From: CAVPHV01 sp963704825
GTDB lineage: Bacteria; Actinomycetota; Acidimicrobiia; Spongiisociales; UBA5794
Reading direction: 5' to 3'
Length of the DNA: 64,000 bases
Assembly: GCA_963704825.1 (NCBI GenBank)
Contig: CAVPHV010000017.1
Span: forward strand, 434,001-498,000
Every line of letters begins with the position of its first letter. The stretch's first letter is position 1. Below the pieces are notes generated by a model. The model searched no databases, had not been told where the DNA came from, and saw only the letters and a list, made by a program, of their open reading frames with translations. Shown here in pieces: positions 21,846 to 30,518 of this stretch. The position numbers and the translations under genes are program-made.

Positions 21846-23036
21846 ATGGCGAAGGCGAAGTTCGAGCGGACGAAGCCGCATGTGAATGTCGGGACTATGG
21901 GTCATATTGATCATGGGAAGACGACGTTGACGGCTGCTATCACGAAGGTGCTTGCTGAGCAGGGTGATGGGTCGACGCAGTTCACGGCGTTTGATGAGAT
22001 TGATAAGGCGCCGGAGGAGCGTGAGCGGGGGATCACGATTGCGATTGCGCATGTGGAGTATGAGACGGCGAATCGGCATTATGCGCATGTTGATATGCCG
22101 GGGCATGCGGATTATGTGAAGAACATGATTACGGGTGCGGCGCAGATTGATGGTGCGGTGTTGGTGGTGTCGGCGGCTGATGGTCCGATGCCCCAGACGC
22201 GTGAGCATGTGTTGTTGGCTCGTCAGGTTGGGGTTCCGTTCATTGTGGTGTATTTGAACAAGACGGATCAGGTTGATGATGATGAGTTGTTGGATTTGGT
22301 GGAGTTGGAGGTTCGGGATTTGCTGACGGAGTATGAGTTTCCGGGTGATGATGTTCCGGTGGTTCGTGGTTCTGCGTTGGCGGCGTTGGAGGGTGATGCG
22401 GCTGGTGAGGCTTCGGTGTTGGAGTTGATGGAGGCGGTGGATTCGTATATTCCTGAGCCGGAGCGGGATACGGAGAAGCCGTTCATGATGGCGATTGAGG
22501 ATGTGTTTTCGATTACGGGTCGTGGGACGGTGGTGACGGGCCGGATTGAGACGGGGATCATTCATGTGGGTGAGCAGGTTGAGATTGTGGGGATTCGGGA
22601 TTTGCAGACGACGACGGTGACCGGGGTGGAGATGTTCCGGAAGTTGTTGGATGAGGGCCGGGCTGGGGACAATGTGGGGTTGTTGTTGCGGGGGATTGGG
22701 AAGGATGATGTGGAGCGGGGTCAGGTGGTGGCGAAGCCTGGTTCGATTACGCCGCATACGGATTTTGATGGTCAGGTGTATGTGTTGACGAAGGAGGAGG
22801 GTGGTCGGCATAACCCGTTTTTTGATGGGTATCGGCCGCAGTTTTATTTCCGGACGACGGATGTGACGGGGACGGTGCATTTGCCGGCGGGTACCGAGAT
22901 GGTGATGCCGGGTGATAACACGGAGATGCAGGTGGAGTTGATTCAGTCGATTGCGATGGATGAGGGGCAGCGGTTCGCGATTCGTGAGGGTGGCCGGACG
23001 GTTGGTGCCGGCCGTGTCATCAAGATCAACAAGTAG
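21846..23036 (+). CDS. tuf: Elongation factor Tu, copy 2
   Basis: The 396-residue protein is identical to copy 1 at 473-1663, and the DNA reads the same throughout as far as I can compare. Identity includes only 2-3 bases before ATG and stops at TAG; flanks are unrelated. This fits recent gene conversion limited to the coding region. Copy 2 is the standard str-operon member, with AAGGAGATAG as ribosome-binding site, 19 bp after fusA, and is followed by rpsJ after 69 bp. The GT-only third-position pattern is shared. Confidence 0.99.
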   Translation: MAKAKFERTKPHVNVGTMGHIDHGKTTLTAAITKVLAEQGDGSTQFTAFDEIDKAPEERERGITIAIAHVEYETANRHYAHVDMPGHADYVKNMITGAAQIDGAVLVVSAADGPMPQTREHVLLARQVGVPFIVVYLNKTDQVDDDELLDLVELEVRDLLTEYEFPGDDVPVVRGSALAALEGDAAGEASVLELMEAVDSYIPEPERDTEKPFMMAIEDVFSITGRGTVVTGRIETGIIHVGEQVEIVGIRDLQTTTVTGVEMFRKLLDEGRAGDNVGLLLRGIGKDDVERGQVVAKPGSITPHTDFDGQVYVLTKEEGGRHNPFFDGYRPQFYFRTTDVTGTVHLPAGTEMVMPGDNTEMQVELIQSIAMDEGQRFAIREGGRTVGAGRVIKINK

Positions 23037-23105
23037 CCGCCTGCCGGCATGACCGGCGCGGGCCAGCAGAGCTGGTCCGCGAGGACTAGGACGAGAAAGT
23101 AGACA

Positions 23106-23420
23106 ATGGCTGACAACGAGCATCGGATCCGGATTCGCCTCAAGGCGTACGACCACAGCGTGGTCGATGAATCGGCGCGCAAAATCGCCGAGACCGTCAT
23201 CCGCACCCAAGCAAAGATCAAGGGTCCGGTGCCGTTGCCGACACGGATCCATCGCTACTGCGTCATTCGGGGACCGCACGTCGACAAGACGAGCCGGGAG
23301 CATTTCGAGATGCGTATCCACAAGCGGCTCATCGACATCCTCGAACCGACCCCGAAGACCGTGGACTCGCTCATGCGCCTCGACCTGCCGGCAGGCGTAG
23401 AAGTGGAGATCAAGACGTGA
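23106..23420 (+). CDS. rpsJ: 30S ribosomal protein uS10
   Basis: S10 is a 30S head protein that also acts as NusE in antitermination. The 104-residue protein contains IRIRLKAYDHSVVDESARKI and ends with LPAGVEVEIKT. It opens the S10 operon. The 69-bp spacer after tuf has one small hairpin (GGCCAGC/GCTGGTCC, near 23063-23080) and no obvious promoter. Its TGA overlaps the rplC GTG. Confidence 0.98.
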   Translation: MADNEHRIRIRLKAYDHSVVDESARKIAETVIRTQAKIKGPVPLPTRIHRYCVIRGPHVDKTSREHFEMRIHKRLIDILEPTPKTVDSLMRLDLPAGVEVEIKT

Positions 23421-24055
23421 ATGCCATCGTTGGTGAGAAGCTGGGCATGACTCAGATCTTTGATGATGAATCGCGGGCCATTCCCGTGACCATCATCAAA
23501 GCTGGGCCGGTCCGCGTCGTCCAGGTCAAGCGCCAGGAAACCGACGGCTACTCAGCCATCCAGATCGCCTACAAAGTGCTTCCCGACAAGCAGGTGAAGC
23601 GGCCCCAGAGCGGCCATTTCGCCAAGGCCAATGTGCCGCCGTCGAAGCACCTCGTGGAAGTGCGTGTCGACGACCCCGATGCCTACGAGTTGGGCCAGGA
23701 GATCAAGGTCGGCGACCTCTTCACCGAGGGTGGCAAGGCTGACGTGACCGGGATCTCCAAGGGCAAGGGATTTGCCGGGGTCATGAAGCGCCACAACTTC
23801 AAGGGCCAAGGGGCCTCCCACGGCGCACACAAGGTTCACCGTGCCCCCGGCGCCATCGGCGCCTGTGCAACTCCCTCGCGAGTGTTCAAGGGCAAGCGGC
23901 TTCCGGGTCGCATGGGTGGCGACAAGACAACGGTCATGAACCTCGACGTCGTCAAGGTCGACGCGGAACGTGATCTCGTGATGGTGCGCGGCGCCGTCCC
24001 CGGACCTCGGGGCGCCGTCGTAGTGATTCGAGAGGCGGTGAAGGCCCATGGCTGA
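23417..24055 (+). CDS. rplC: 50S ribosomal protein uL3
   Basis: L3 is an early-assembly protein reaching the peptidyl-transferase centre. The 212-residue protein starts with GTG (MNAIVGEKLGMTQIF) overlapping the rpsJ stop by 4 bp, and contains the loop GQGASHGAHKVHRAPGAIGA. It overlaps rplD by 8 bp at its 3' end, so S10, L3 and L4 are coupled in translation. Confidence 0.98.
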   Translation: MNAIVGEKLGMTQIFDDESRAIPVTIIKAGPVRVVQVKRQETDGYSAIQIAYKVLPDKQVKRPQSGHFAKANVPPSKHLVEVRVDDPDAYELGQEIKVGDLFTEGGKADVTGISKGKGFAGVMKRHNFKGQGASHGAHKVHRAPGAIGACATPSRVFKGKRLPGRMGGDKTTVMNLDVVKVDAERDLVMVRGAVPGPRGAVVVIREAVKAHG

Positions 24056-24872
24056 CAAGCTGACTGCAGAGCTCTACTCCGCTGACGGCGAGGTGCAGGG
24101 CACCATCGACCTCAATCCCGACATCTTCGGGGTCACGCCAAACGTCCCGGTGATGCATCAGGTCGTGACGGCGCAGCTTGCCGCGGCCCGTGCCGGAACG
24201 CACTCGACCAAGACTCGTGCCGAGGTGCGCGGTGGTGGCCGCAAGCCATGGCGCCAGAAGGGCCTCGGCCGGGCTCGCCAAGGATCGATCCGCTCACCAC
24301 AGTGGGTCGGCGGCGGCGTTGCCCACGGCCCCAAGCCTCGTGACTACTCCCAGCGCACCCCCAAGAAGATGAAGCGTCTCGCCCTGCGGTCGGCCCTTTC
24401 GGCTCGCGCTGCAGAAGGCCAGATCAAGGTCGTTGAGACATTTGATGTCTGGGAAGCACCCAGGACCAAGAGCGCCATTGCGTTGCTCGAGTCCATGGGC
24501 GTCACCGGCAAGGTGCTGTTGATCGCCGAGGACACCGAGCGGGTGGCGATCAAGTCGTTCCGAAACCTCGGCCATGTGATTGCCAGCAACCTGGGCCAAG
24601 CCAACACCTACGACGTGCTGTGGGCCGACACGATCATCATGAGCCGGGGAACCCTGGATCTCGGCCAGAGCGCCCCACGCGGCACCGCCGAGCATGCGGC
24701 AGGAGTATCCGGCGGCAACGGGTCCGCGCCGGCTGATGAGGCCGTCGCGGATGAACCCGCCGCAGCAGCGGTCGTTGCCGAAGAGGAAGCCGCCGCACCT
24801 GCCACTACCGAGGCAGAGGCGGTTGCGACGTTTGATGCGATCGAGAACGACGACGACGGGGAGGATGCCTGA
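24048..24872 (+). CDS. rplD: 50S ribosomal protein uL4 with acidic C-terminal extension
   Basis: L4 lines the exit tunnel and in some bacteria represses its own operon. Residues 1 to about 207 are normal, with the tunnel loop RGGGRKPWRQKGLGRARQGS. The protein continues to 274 residues with a tail rich in Ala, Glu and Asp (VAEEEAAAPATTEAEAVATF, ending NDDDGEDA). This is shorter than the tails of L10 and S3 but of the same composition. ATG overlaps rplC; the TGA overlaps the rplW ATG. Confidence 0.97.
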   Translation: MADKLTAELYSADGEVQGTIDLNPDIFGVTPNVPVMHQVVTAQLAAARAGTHSTKTRAEVRGGGRKPWRQKGLGRARQGSIRSPQWVGGGVAHGPKPRDYSQRTPKKMKRLALRSALSARAAEGQIKVVETFDVWEAPRTKSAIALLESMGVTGKVLLIAEDTERVAIKSFRNLGHVIASNLGQANTYDVLWADTIIMSRGTLDLGQSAPRGTAEHAAGVSGGNGSAPADEAVADEPAAAAVVAEEEAAAPATTEAEAVATFDAIENDDDGEDA

Positions 24873-25162
24873 TGGACAAGAACCCCCGCGACGTCATCTT
24901 GAAGCCGGTCGTGTCGGAGAAGTCGTACGACCTGATTCAGGACGAGAACACGTACACGTTCCTCGTCGACAAGCGCACCAACAAGACGGAGATCAAGCAA
25001 GCCGTGCAACGGATCTTCGGTGTGCGGGTGTTGTCGGTGAACACGATGAACCGCAAAGGCAAAGTGAAGCGGACCGGTTGGGTGAAGGGCAAGCGCTCCG
25101 ACACCAAGAGGGCCTTGGTGAAGCTCGCCATCGGCGACTCGATAGACATCTTCGAGGTTTGA
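24872..25162 (+). CDS. rplW: 50S ribosomal protein uL23
   Basis: L23 sits at the tunnel exit and docks trigger factor and SRP. The 96-residue protein contains VILKPVVSEKSYDLIQDENT and the C-terminal VKLAIGDSIDIF. The ATG overlaps the rplD stop (TGATG). rplB follows after 1 bp. Confidence 0.98.
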   Translation: MDKNPRDVILKPVVSEKSYDLIQDENTYTFLVDKRTNKTEIKQAVQRIFGVRVLSVNTMNRKGKVKRTGWVKGKRSDTKRALVKLAIGDSIDIFEV

Positions 25163-25163
25163 C

Positions 25164-25997
25164 ATGGGTGTGAAGAAACTCAAGCCAACATCACCGGGTC
25201 GCCGGTTCCAGACCGTCTCCGACTTCGACACGATCACGTCGAAGAAGCCGGAGAGGTCGCTGCTCGACAAGAAGAAGCGCTCGTCGGGCCGCAACTCGTA
25301 CGGTCGAATCACGTCGCGCCACCGTGGTGGTGGTCACAAGCAGCGCTACCGCATCATCGATTTCCGGCGCACCAAGGATGGTGTGCCCGCCAAGGTCGCC
25401 TCGGTCGAGTACGACCCGAACCGCAACGCCCGCATCGCCCTGCTGCACTACGCAGATGGCGAGAAGCGCTACATCCTGGCGCCGGTGCGTTTGGCCGTCG
25501 GCGATCGTCTCGAGTCGGGCGCCCGGGCGGACATTCGGGTCGGTAACGCCCTCCCGCTGCGCAACATCCCGACCGGTACGGTGGTTCACGCCGTCGAGAT
25601 GCGCCCCGGCGGGGGAGCCAAGCTCGCACGGTCGGCGGGTACGTCGGTGCAGCTGATGTCCAAAGAGAGCAACATGGCCCTGTTGCGGCTCCCTTCTGGG
25701 GAGATGCGCCAGGTTCCGCTCGATTGTCGTGCCACGGTCGGCCAGGTGGGCAACACCGAGGCCGAACTGGTCAAGATCGGCAAGGCGGGCCGCAACCGGT
25801 GGAAGGGCAAGCGCCCCCAGACCCGCGGTGTGGCCATGAACCCCGTCGACCACCCGCTTGGTGGTGGCGAGGGTCGCAGCTCGGGCGGTCGGCACCCGAC
25901 CAGTCCATGGGGAAAGCCCGAGGGCCGCACCCGCAAGAAGAACAAGGCGAGCGACAAGTACATCGTCCGTCGCCGCACCAAGAAAGGCAGGAGGTAG
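25164..25997 (+). CDS. rplB: 50S ribosomal protein uL2
   Basis: L2 is needed for subunit joining and peptidyl-transfer. The 277-residue protein shows the OB-like domain (RITSRHRGGGHKQRYRIIDF) and the conserved C-terminal MNPVDHPLGGGEGRSSGGRH with the functional His. ATG 25164 lies 1 bp after the rplW stop; the stop lies 3 bp before rpsS. Length and motifs are standard, and no unusual extension is seen. Confidence 0.98.
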   Translation: MGVKKLKPTSPGRRFQTVSDFDTITSKKPERSLLDKKKRSSGRNSYGRITSRHRGGGHKQRYRIIDFRRTKDGVPAKVASVEYDPNRNARIALLHYADGEKRYILAPVRLAVGDRLESGARADIRVGNALPLRNIPTGTVVHAVEMRPGGGAKLARSAGTSVQLMSKESNMALLRLPSGEMRQVPLDCRATVGQVGNTEAELVKIGKAGRNRWKGKRPQTRGVAMNPVDHPLGGGEGRSSGGRHPTSPWGKPEGRTRKKNKASDKYIVRRRTKKGRR

Positions 25998-26000
25998 CCC

Positions 26001-26279
26001 ATGGCGCGCAGCCTGAAAAAGGGGCCGTTCGTCGATGAGCATCTGATTGCCAAGGTCGAGGCGGCGAACATCCGCAACGAGAAGAAGGTAATCCGCACAT
26101 GGAGCCGGCGCTCCACGATCATTCCGGAGATGGTCGGTCACACCATCGCGGTGCACGACGGGCGCAAGCACGTCCCCGTGTATATCAGCGAGTCCATGGT
26201 GGGCCACAAGCTCGGCGAGTTTGCGCCGACGCGTACCTTCCGGGGTCACGCCGGCGAGAGGGCGGTGAGACGGGGATGA
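26001..26279 (+). CDS. rpsS: 30S ribosomal protein uS19
   Basis: S19 is a head protein near the A-site finger. The 92-residue protein begins MARSLKKGPFVDEHLIAKVE and contains VGHKLGEFAPTRTFRGHAG. Its TGA overlaps the rplV ATG (ATGA). Confidence 0.98.
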   Translation: MARSLKKGPFVDEHLIAKVEAANIRNEKKVIRTWSRRSTIIPEMVGHTIAVHDGRKHVPVYISESMVGHKLGEFAPTRTFRGHAGERAVRRG

Positions 26280-26623
26280 AGGCCCAAGCCAAAGCCAAAT
26301 ACATTCGGCAATCGCCTTACAAGGTACGGCGGGTACTCGACCTCGTCCGCGGCATGCCGGTGGAGGACGCCCGCGATGTGCTGACGTTCACCAATCGTCG
26401 CGCCGCCGAGACCATTCGCAAGGTGCTCGATTCTGCCGTCGCCAACGCCGAGCACAACTATGCGCTCGATCCCGATGAGTTGTTCGTCGATCAGGCCTTT
26501 GCCGACGAGGGACCGACCCTCAAGCGCTGGCGGCCGCGGGCCCGGGGCCGGGCCACGCGCATCAACAAGCGCACGAGCCACATCACGATCGTCGTCTCAG
26601 ACGGAGAAGAGGAGCTCGAGTAA
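26276..26623 (+). CDS. rplV: 50S ribosomal protein uL22
   Basis: L22 lines the exit tunnel near the macrolide site. The 115-residue protein contains AKYIRQSPYKVRRVLDLVRG and the beta-hairpin end RWRPRARGRATRINKRTSHI. ATG 26276 overlaps the rpsS stop by 4 bp and the TAA overlaps the rpsC ATG. Upstream in-frame codons lie within rpsS and are rejected. Confidence 0.98.
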   Translation: MKAQAKAKYIRQSPYKVRRVLDLVRGMPVEDARDVLTFTNRRAAETIRKVLDSAVANAEHNYALDPDELFVDQAFADEGPTLKRWRPRARGRATRINKRTSHITIVVSDGEEELE

Positions 26624-28101
26624 TGGGACAGAAGGTTCACCCTTACGGGCTCCGACTCGGCATCGTTACCGATTGGAAGTCCCGTTGGTACAGCGAGAAG
26701 GACTACGCGTTCCAGGTCAACGAAGATGCGGCAATCCGCAAATACATCTTCGGTGAGCTGACCCGCGGCGCCATTTCGCGCATCGACATCGAACGGATCG
26801 GTGACAAGAAGGTTCAAATCGATGTTCACACGGCTCGCCCCGGCGTGGTCATCGGCCGCAGCGGCTCCGAAGCGGAGCGACTCCGTTCTGGGCTCGAGAA
26901 GCTCACCAAACGGATCGTCAAGTTCAACGTCATCGAGGTCCAGAACCCCGAGACGGACGCCAAGCTGCTGAGCCGCAGCGTGGCCGACCAACTCGAAGGC
27001 CGGGTTTCGTTTCGCCGCGCCATGAAGCGAGCGGTGCAGACCGCGCTAAAGGCGGGCGCTGAGGGCGTCAGGGTGCAGGCCTCAGGCCGGCTCGGTGGCG
27101 CCGACATGGGTCGCCGCGAGTGGTACCTCGAGGGTCGGGTTCCGCTGCACACGCTGCGGGCCGACATCGACTACGGGCAGTCGACGGCGCGCACCACAGT
27201 TGGCGCCATCGGCGTCAAGGTCTGGGTCTACAAGGGCGACCTGATGCCGTCATTGGCGGCCAACCGGGAGAAGATCGCAGCTGAGGCCAGATTGGCCGCA
27301 GGCGGTCCTGCCCAGCGGCGGCGACGTTCCGTCAAATCGCGGGCCGAGGATGTAGCCGGTGACAAGCCCCGCCGCCTCATCGAGGCCGGCGGCGGCAAGC
27401 GCCTGGTCGAGGCGGGTGGCGGCAAGAAGCGTGAAGGCGGCCGTCGTCTGATCGAGGCCGGCGGCGGCAAGCGCCCAAGTGCCAGCGAGGCCCGTGCCGA
27501 GTTCGAAGCAGCCCGCCAAGAGGCTGAGGGTGCTCAGGAAGAGGCCGTGGCTGACGTCGTGACCGCCGCGGTAGCCGAAGAGGTCGCAGATGTGGCCGCC
27601 GAGGTTGCTGTGGTCGAGGTTGCCGAGGCGATTGAAGCGGTTGAAGCCGCGGTTGTGGCTGAAGAGGTCGCAGATGAGGCTGCCGAGGTTGCCGTTGCCG
27701 CCGCTACCGGACAGGTGGTCGCGGCTGACGGCCTGACCGACGACGTCGCAGAAGCGGTCGTTGCTGCTACGGATGCGGAGGTGGCCGAAGCGCTCGCCGT
27801 TGCCGCGGAAGCCGAGAGCGAGGCGGAGGCCGCCGAGGCCGTCGCCGAAGCTGCTGTTGCCGAGGCACTTGAAGCGGTCGAGGTAGCCGAGGTTGCCGAT
27901 GCCGTCGCAGAAGAAGCCGAGATCGAGGCGGCCGCGAGCGTGGTCGAAGCCGAGATCATCGCCGAGGTTGCAGTAGAGGCTGAGATTGCCGAAGAGGTCG
28001 CCGAAGTTGAGGCGATTGCCGAGATCGAGGCTGTGATCGAGGAAGAAACCGCCGAGACCTCAGATCTCGATACCGATGAAGCGCCTGAGGAGAACGCCTG
28101 A
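26623..28101 (+). CDS. rpsC: 30S ribosomal protein uS3 with long basic-then-acidic tail
   Basis: S3 binds mRNA at the entry channel. Residues 1 to about 208 form normal S3 with the KH domain (PGVVIGRSGSEAERLRSGLE) and the C-terminal domain (GRLGGADMGRREWYLEGRVP). The protein runs to 492 residues, about twice the family length. Residues about 209-285 are basic with three copies of IEAGGGK or VEAGGGK; residues about 286-492 are almost only Ala, Glu and Val (VAEEVADVAAEVAVVEVAEA). The reading frame is open and leads into rplP 2 bp later. The tail should extend from the solvent side near the mRNA entry. Its composition matches the L10 tail. Confidence 0.97.
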   Translation: MGQKVHPYGLRLGIVTDWKSRWYSEKDYAFQVNEDAAIRKYIFGELTRGAISRIDIERIGDKKVQIDVHTARPGVVIGRSGSEAERLRSGLEKLTKRIVKFNVIEVQNPETDAKLLSRSVADQLEGRVSFRRAMKRAVQTALKAGAEGVRVQASGRLGGADMGRREWYLEGRVPLHTLRADIDYGQSTARTTVGAIGVKVWVYKGDLMPSLAANREKIAAEARLAAGGPAQRRRRSVKSRAEDVAGDKPRRLIEAGGGKRLVEAGGGKKREGGRRLIEAGGGKRPSASEARAEFEAARQEAEGAQEEAVADVVTAAVAEEVADVAAEVAVVEVAEAIEAVEAAVVAEEVADEAAEVAVAAATGQVVAADGLTDDVAEAVVAATDAEVAEALAVAAEAESEAEAAEAVAEAAVAEALEAVEVAEVADAVAEEAEIEAAASVVEAEIIAEVAVEAEIAEEVAEVEAIAEIEAVIEEETAETSDLDTDEAPEENA

Positions 28102-28103
28102 CC

Positions 28104-28517
28104 ATGCTGATGCCAAAGCGGACCAAGTACCGCAAGATGCAGAAGGGCCGAATGCGCGGGAAGGCCAAAGGTGGCACCCGAGTGTCGTTTGGCGACTATG
28201 GTCTCCAGGCCCAAGAACCCGGCTGGATCACGGCGCGCCAGATCGAGTCGGCGCGTGTTGCCATGACCCGTGCCATCAAGCGTGGTGGCAAGGTGTGGAT
28301 CACGATCTTTCCGGACAAACCCATCACCGAGAAGCCTGCGGAAACCCGCATGGGTTCCGGCAAGGGCAACCCGGAGTATTGGGTGGCGGTGGTCAAGCCC
28401 GGTCGTGTCATGTTCGAAATGGCCGGCGTGACCGAGGATCTGGCTCGTGAGGCAATGCGGTTGGCCGCCCACAAGCTGCCGATCAAGACCAAGTTTGTGA
28501 AGCGGGAGGACATATGA
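28104..28517 (+). CDS. rplP: 50S ribosomal protein uL16
   Basis: L16 helps place the A-site tRNA elbow. The 137-residue protein begins MLMPKRTKYRKMQKGRMRGK and contains GNPEYWVAVVKPGRVMFEM. ATG 28104 matches the family start (MLxPxR); it lies 2 bp after rpsC. The stop overlaps the rpmC ATG. Confidence 0.98.
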   Translation: MLMPKRTKYRKMQKGRMRGKAKGGTRVSFGDYGLQAQEPGWITARQIESARVAMTRAIKRGGKVWITIFPDKPITEKPAETRMGSGKGNPEYWVAVVKPGRVMFEMAGVTEDLAREAMRLAAHKLPIKTKFVKREDI

Positions 28518-28732
28518 ACGCTCTAGAGCTGCACAAGCTGAACGCCAGGGAATTGGACGAAAGAGTGGCGGAATCGAAGGAGGAGCTGTTCAACCTCCGA
28601 TTCCAGCTGGCCACCAACCAGTTGGACAACCACGCACGGATTCGTGCTGTGAGGCGTGAGATCGCCCGCATCAAGACGGTGCAGCGCGAGCAGTCCATCG
28701 CTGCCTGGGAACGTTTGCAGGAGGAAGGGTAA
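28514..28732 (+). CDS. rpmC: 50S ribosomal protein uL29
   Basis: L29 is a small two-helix protein beside L23 at the tunnel exit. The 72-residue protein shows LDERVAESKEELFNLRFQLA and IRAVRREIARIKTV. ATG overlaps the rplP stop (ATGA). Its TAA directly abuts the rpsQ ATG, so all three are translated together. Confidence 0.97.
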   Translation: MNALELHKLNARELDERVAESKEELFNLRFQLATNQLDNHARIRAVRREIARIKTVQREQSIAAWERLQEEG

Positions 28733-28987
28733 ATGGAGCGAGGACGTCGCAAAGACCGCGTCGGGGTCGTCGTTTCCGACGCCCGAGACAAGACCGTGAC
28801 GGTCGAGGTGGTGTCTTCCAAGACCCACCCCAAGTACAAGAAGACCATCCAAGTTCGGAAGAAGTTTCATGCTCACGACGAGCTCAACGACGCCCACCTG
28901 GGCGATACGGTGCGCATCGTCGAGACTCGCCCGCTTTCGAAGACGAAGCGGTGGCGGGTGTCAGAGGTAGTGGAGCGAGCGAGATGA
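28733..28987 (+). CDS. rpsQ: 30S ribosomal protein uS17
   Basis: S17 is an OB-fold protein that binds 16S rRNA early. The 84-residue protein contains KTVTVEVVSSKTHPKYKKTI and LGDTVRIVETRPLSKTKRWR. It directly follows rpmC and its stop overlaps the rplN ATG. Confidence 0.98.
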   Translation: MERGRRKDRVGVVVSDARDKTVTVEVVSSKTHPKYKKTIQVRKKFHAHDELNDAHLGDTVRIVETRPLSKTKRWRVSEVVERAR

Positions 28988-29352
28988 TTCAGCAAGAGAG
29001 CCGCCTCAAGGTCGCGGACAACACCGGAGCTCGTGAGCTCCTGTGTATCCGCGTCCTCGGTGGGTCGAAGCGCCGCTACGCCCGCCTGGGCGATGTCATC
29101 GTCGGCACCGTGAAGGAAGCGATCCCCGGCGGCAGCATCAAGCGCGGCGAGGTTGTCAAGGCCGTCGTCGTGCGGACCAAGAAGGAGCTGCGTCGCCAAG
29201 ACGGGACGTACATTCGTTTCGATGACAATGCCTGCGTGATCATCAACGATCAGCAGCAGCCCCGCGGCACCCGCATCTTCGGGCCCGTTGGGCGCGAACT
29301 GAGGGACAAGCGCTTCATGCGGATCGTTTCGCTGGCACCGGAGGTGCTGTGA
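28984..29352 (+). CDS. rplN: 50S ribosomal protein uL14
   Basis: L14 sits at the subunit interface. The 122-residue length and MIQQESRLKVADNTGARELL start are standard, as is GPVGRELRDKRFMRIVSLAP at the end. ATG 28984 overlaps the rpsQ stop by 4 bp; an upstream in-frame codon at 28951 lies in rpsQ and is rejected. The stop overlaps the start of rplX. Confidence 0.98.
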   Translation: MIQQESRLKVADNTGARELLCIRVLGGSKRRYARLGDVIVGTVKEAIPGGSIKRGEVVKAVVVRTKKELRRQDGTYIRFDDNACVIINDQQQPRGTRIFGPVGRELRDKRFMRIVSLAPEVL

Positions 29353-29660
29353 TGAAGATCCGTAGTGGAGACAACGTTGTGGTGATCGCCGGCAAGGACA
29401 AGGGCACGGAGGGCCGCGTGGCTCGTGTGCTCAACGAATCCAACAGGGTGATTGTTGAAGGTGTTGCCACCGCTAGGCGCGCCCAGCGGCCCACGGGCCA
29501 GACCATGCAGGGCGGCATCATCGACAAAGACATGCCGATTGACGTCTCGAACGTCATGATCGTCTGCCCCGACTGCGGCCCGACCAAGATCGGGTACCGA
29601 GTCGATGGCGATGGGCACAAGTATCGCGTATGCCGCAAGTGCGGGAGAGATTTGGAATGA
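29352..29660 (+). CDS. rplX: 50S ribosomal protein uL24 (four-cysteine type)
   Basis: L24 is an assembly-initiating KOW protein. The 102-residue protein has IRSGDNVVVIAGKDKGTEGR and, near the end, CPDC and CRKC, a possible zinc ribbon as in many actinobacterial L24. ATG 29352 is chosen over GTG 29349. Its TGA overlaps the rplE ATG (ATGA). Confidence 0.97.
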   Translation: MKIRSGDNVVVIAGKDKGTEGRVARVLNESNRVIVEGVATARRAQRPTGQTMQGGIIDKDMPIDVSNVMIVCPDCGPTKIGYRVDGDGHKYRVCRKCGRDLE

Positions 29661-30211
29661 AGCCCCGGCTCAAAGAAAAATACGACAGCGAGCTCGCTGC
29701 CCAGCTGAAGGACCGGCTCGGTCTCGACAACGTGATGCAGGTTCCGCGCCTGACCAAGATTGTCGTGAACATGGGCGTTGGCGATGCCACGCAGGACGGC
29801 AAGCTGATCGATGCCGCGGTCGAGGATCTGCGGATCATCACCGGGCAGCAGCCGAGGATCAACCGGGCTCGAAAGTCGGTTGCCAACTTCAAACTGCGAG
29901 AGGGTCAGGCGATCGGAGCTCACGTCACGTTGCGCGGGGTCCGGATGTGGGAGTTCTTCGACCGGCTGGTCGCACTTGCCATCCCCAGGATCCGAGACTT
30001 CCGCGGGCTCAGCCCGAATGGCTTTGACGGGCGAGGCAACTACAGTTTTGGCGTCACCGAGCAGCTGATCTTTCCGGAGATCGACTACGACAAGGTTGTC
30101 AAGGTGCGCGGTATGGACATCACGTTCGTGACGACCGCGGTCACCGACGACCAGGGCAGGGCGTTGCTCGACGCATTCGGTTTTCCCTTCCGGCAACAGG
30201 TAGGTGTGTGA
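29657..30211 (+). CDS. rplE: 50S ribosomal protein uL5
   Basis: L5 binds 5S rRNA and contacts P-site tRNA. The 184-residue protein begins MKPRLKEKYDSELAAQLKDR and contains RIRDFRGLSPNGFDGRGNYS. ATG 29657 overlaps the rplX stop; an upstream in-frame ATG lies within rplX. Confidence 0.98.
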   Translation: MKPRLKEKYDSELAAQLKDRLGLDNVMQVPRLTKIVVNMGVGDATQDGKLIDAAVEDLRIITGQQPRINRARKSVANFKLREGQAIGAHVTLRGVRMWEFFDRLVALAIPRIRDFRGLSPNGFDGRGNYSFGVTEQLIFPEIDYDKVVKVRGMDITFVTTAVTDDQGRALLDAFGFPFRQQVGV

Positions 30212-30516
30212 TGGCGAAGAAATCCAAGATCGCAAAGAACAATCAACGCAAGGTGCTGGTCGCCAGGTACGCCGACCGGCGGGCCGAGCTGACGGCGATC
30301 ATCAAGGATCCTGCGGCCTCATACGAGGACAAGCGGGAGGCGTATCACAAGCTCGGCAAGATGCCCCGCGATGCCAGCGCCACGCGCTACCGCAATCGGT
30401 GCGGTGTCAGTGGCCGGCCTCGCGCCTACCTTCGCAAGTTCGGAATGTCCCGGATCGCGGTACGCGACCTGGCTCATCAAGGTGAGCTGCCGGGTGTGCG
30501 AAAGGCTTCGTGGTAG
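30211..30516 (+). CDS. rpsN: 30S ribosomal protein uS14, long zinc-free form
   Basis: S14 is a 30S head protein. This is the 101-residue form without the CxxC zinc site (RNRCGVSGRPRAYLRKFGMS holds only one Cys). Many actinobacteria keep the short 61-residue zinc form (rpsZ) at this point and carry the long form elsewhere, as a zinc-starvation copy. Here the long form is the spc-operon gene, so this S14 should not depend on zinc. ATG 30211 overlaps the rplE stop. Confidence 0.96.
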   Translation: MAKKSKIAKNNQRKVLVARYADRRAELTAIIKDPAASYEDKREAYHKLGKMPRDASATRYRNRCGVSGRPRAYLRKFGMSRIAVRDLAHQGELPGVRKASW

Positions 30517-30518
30517 TC

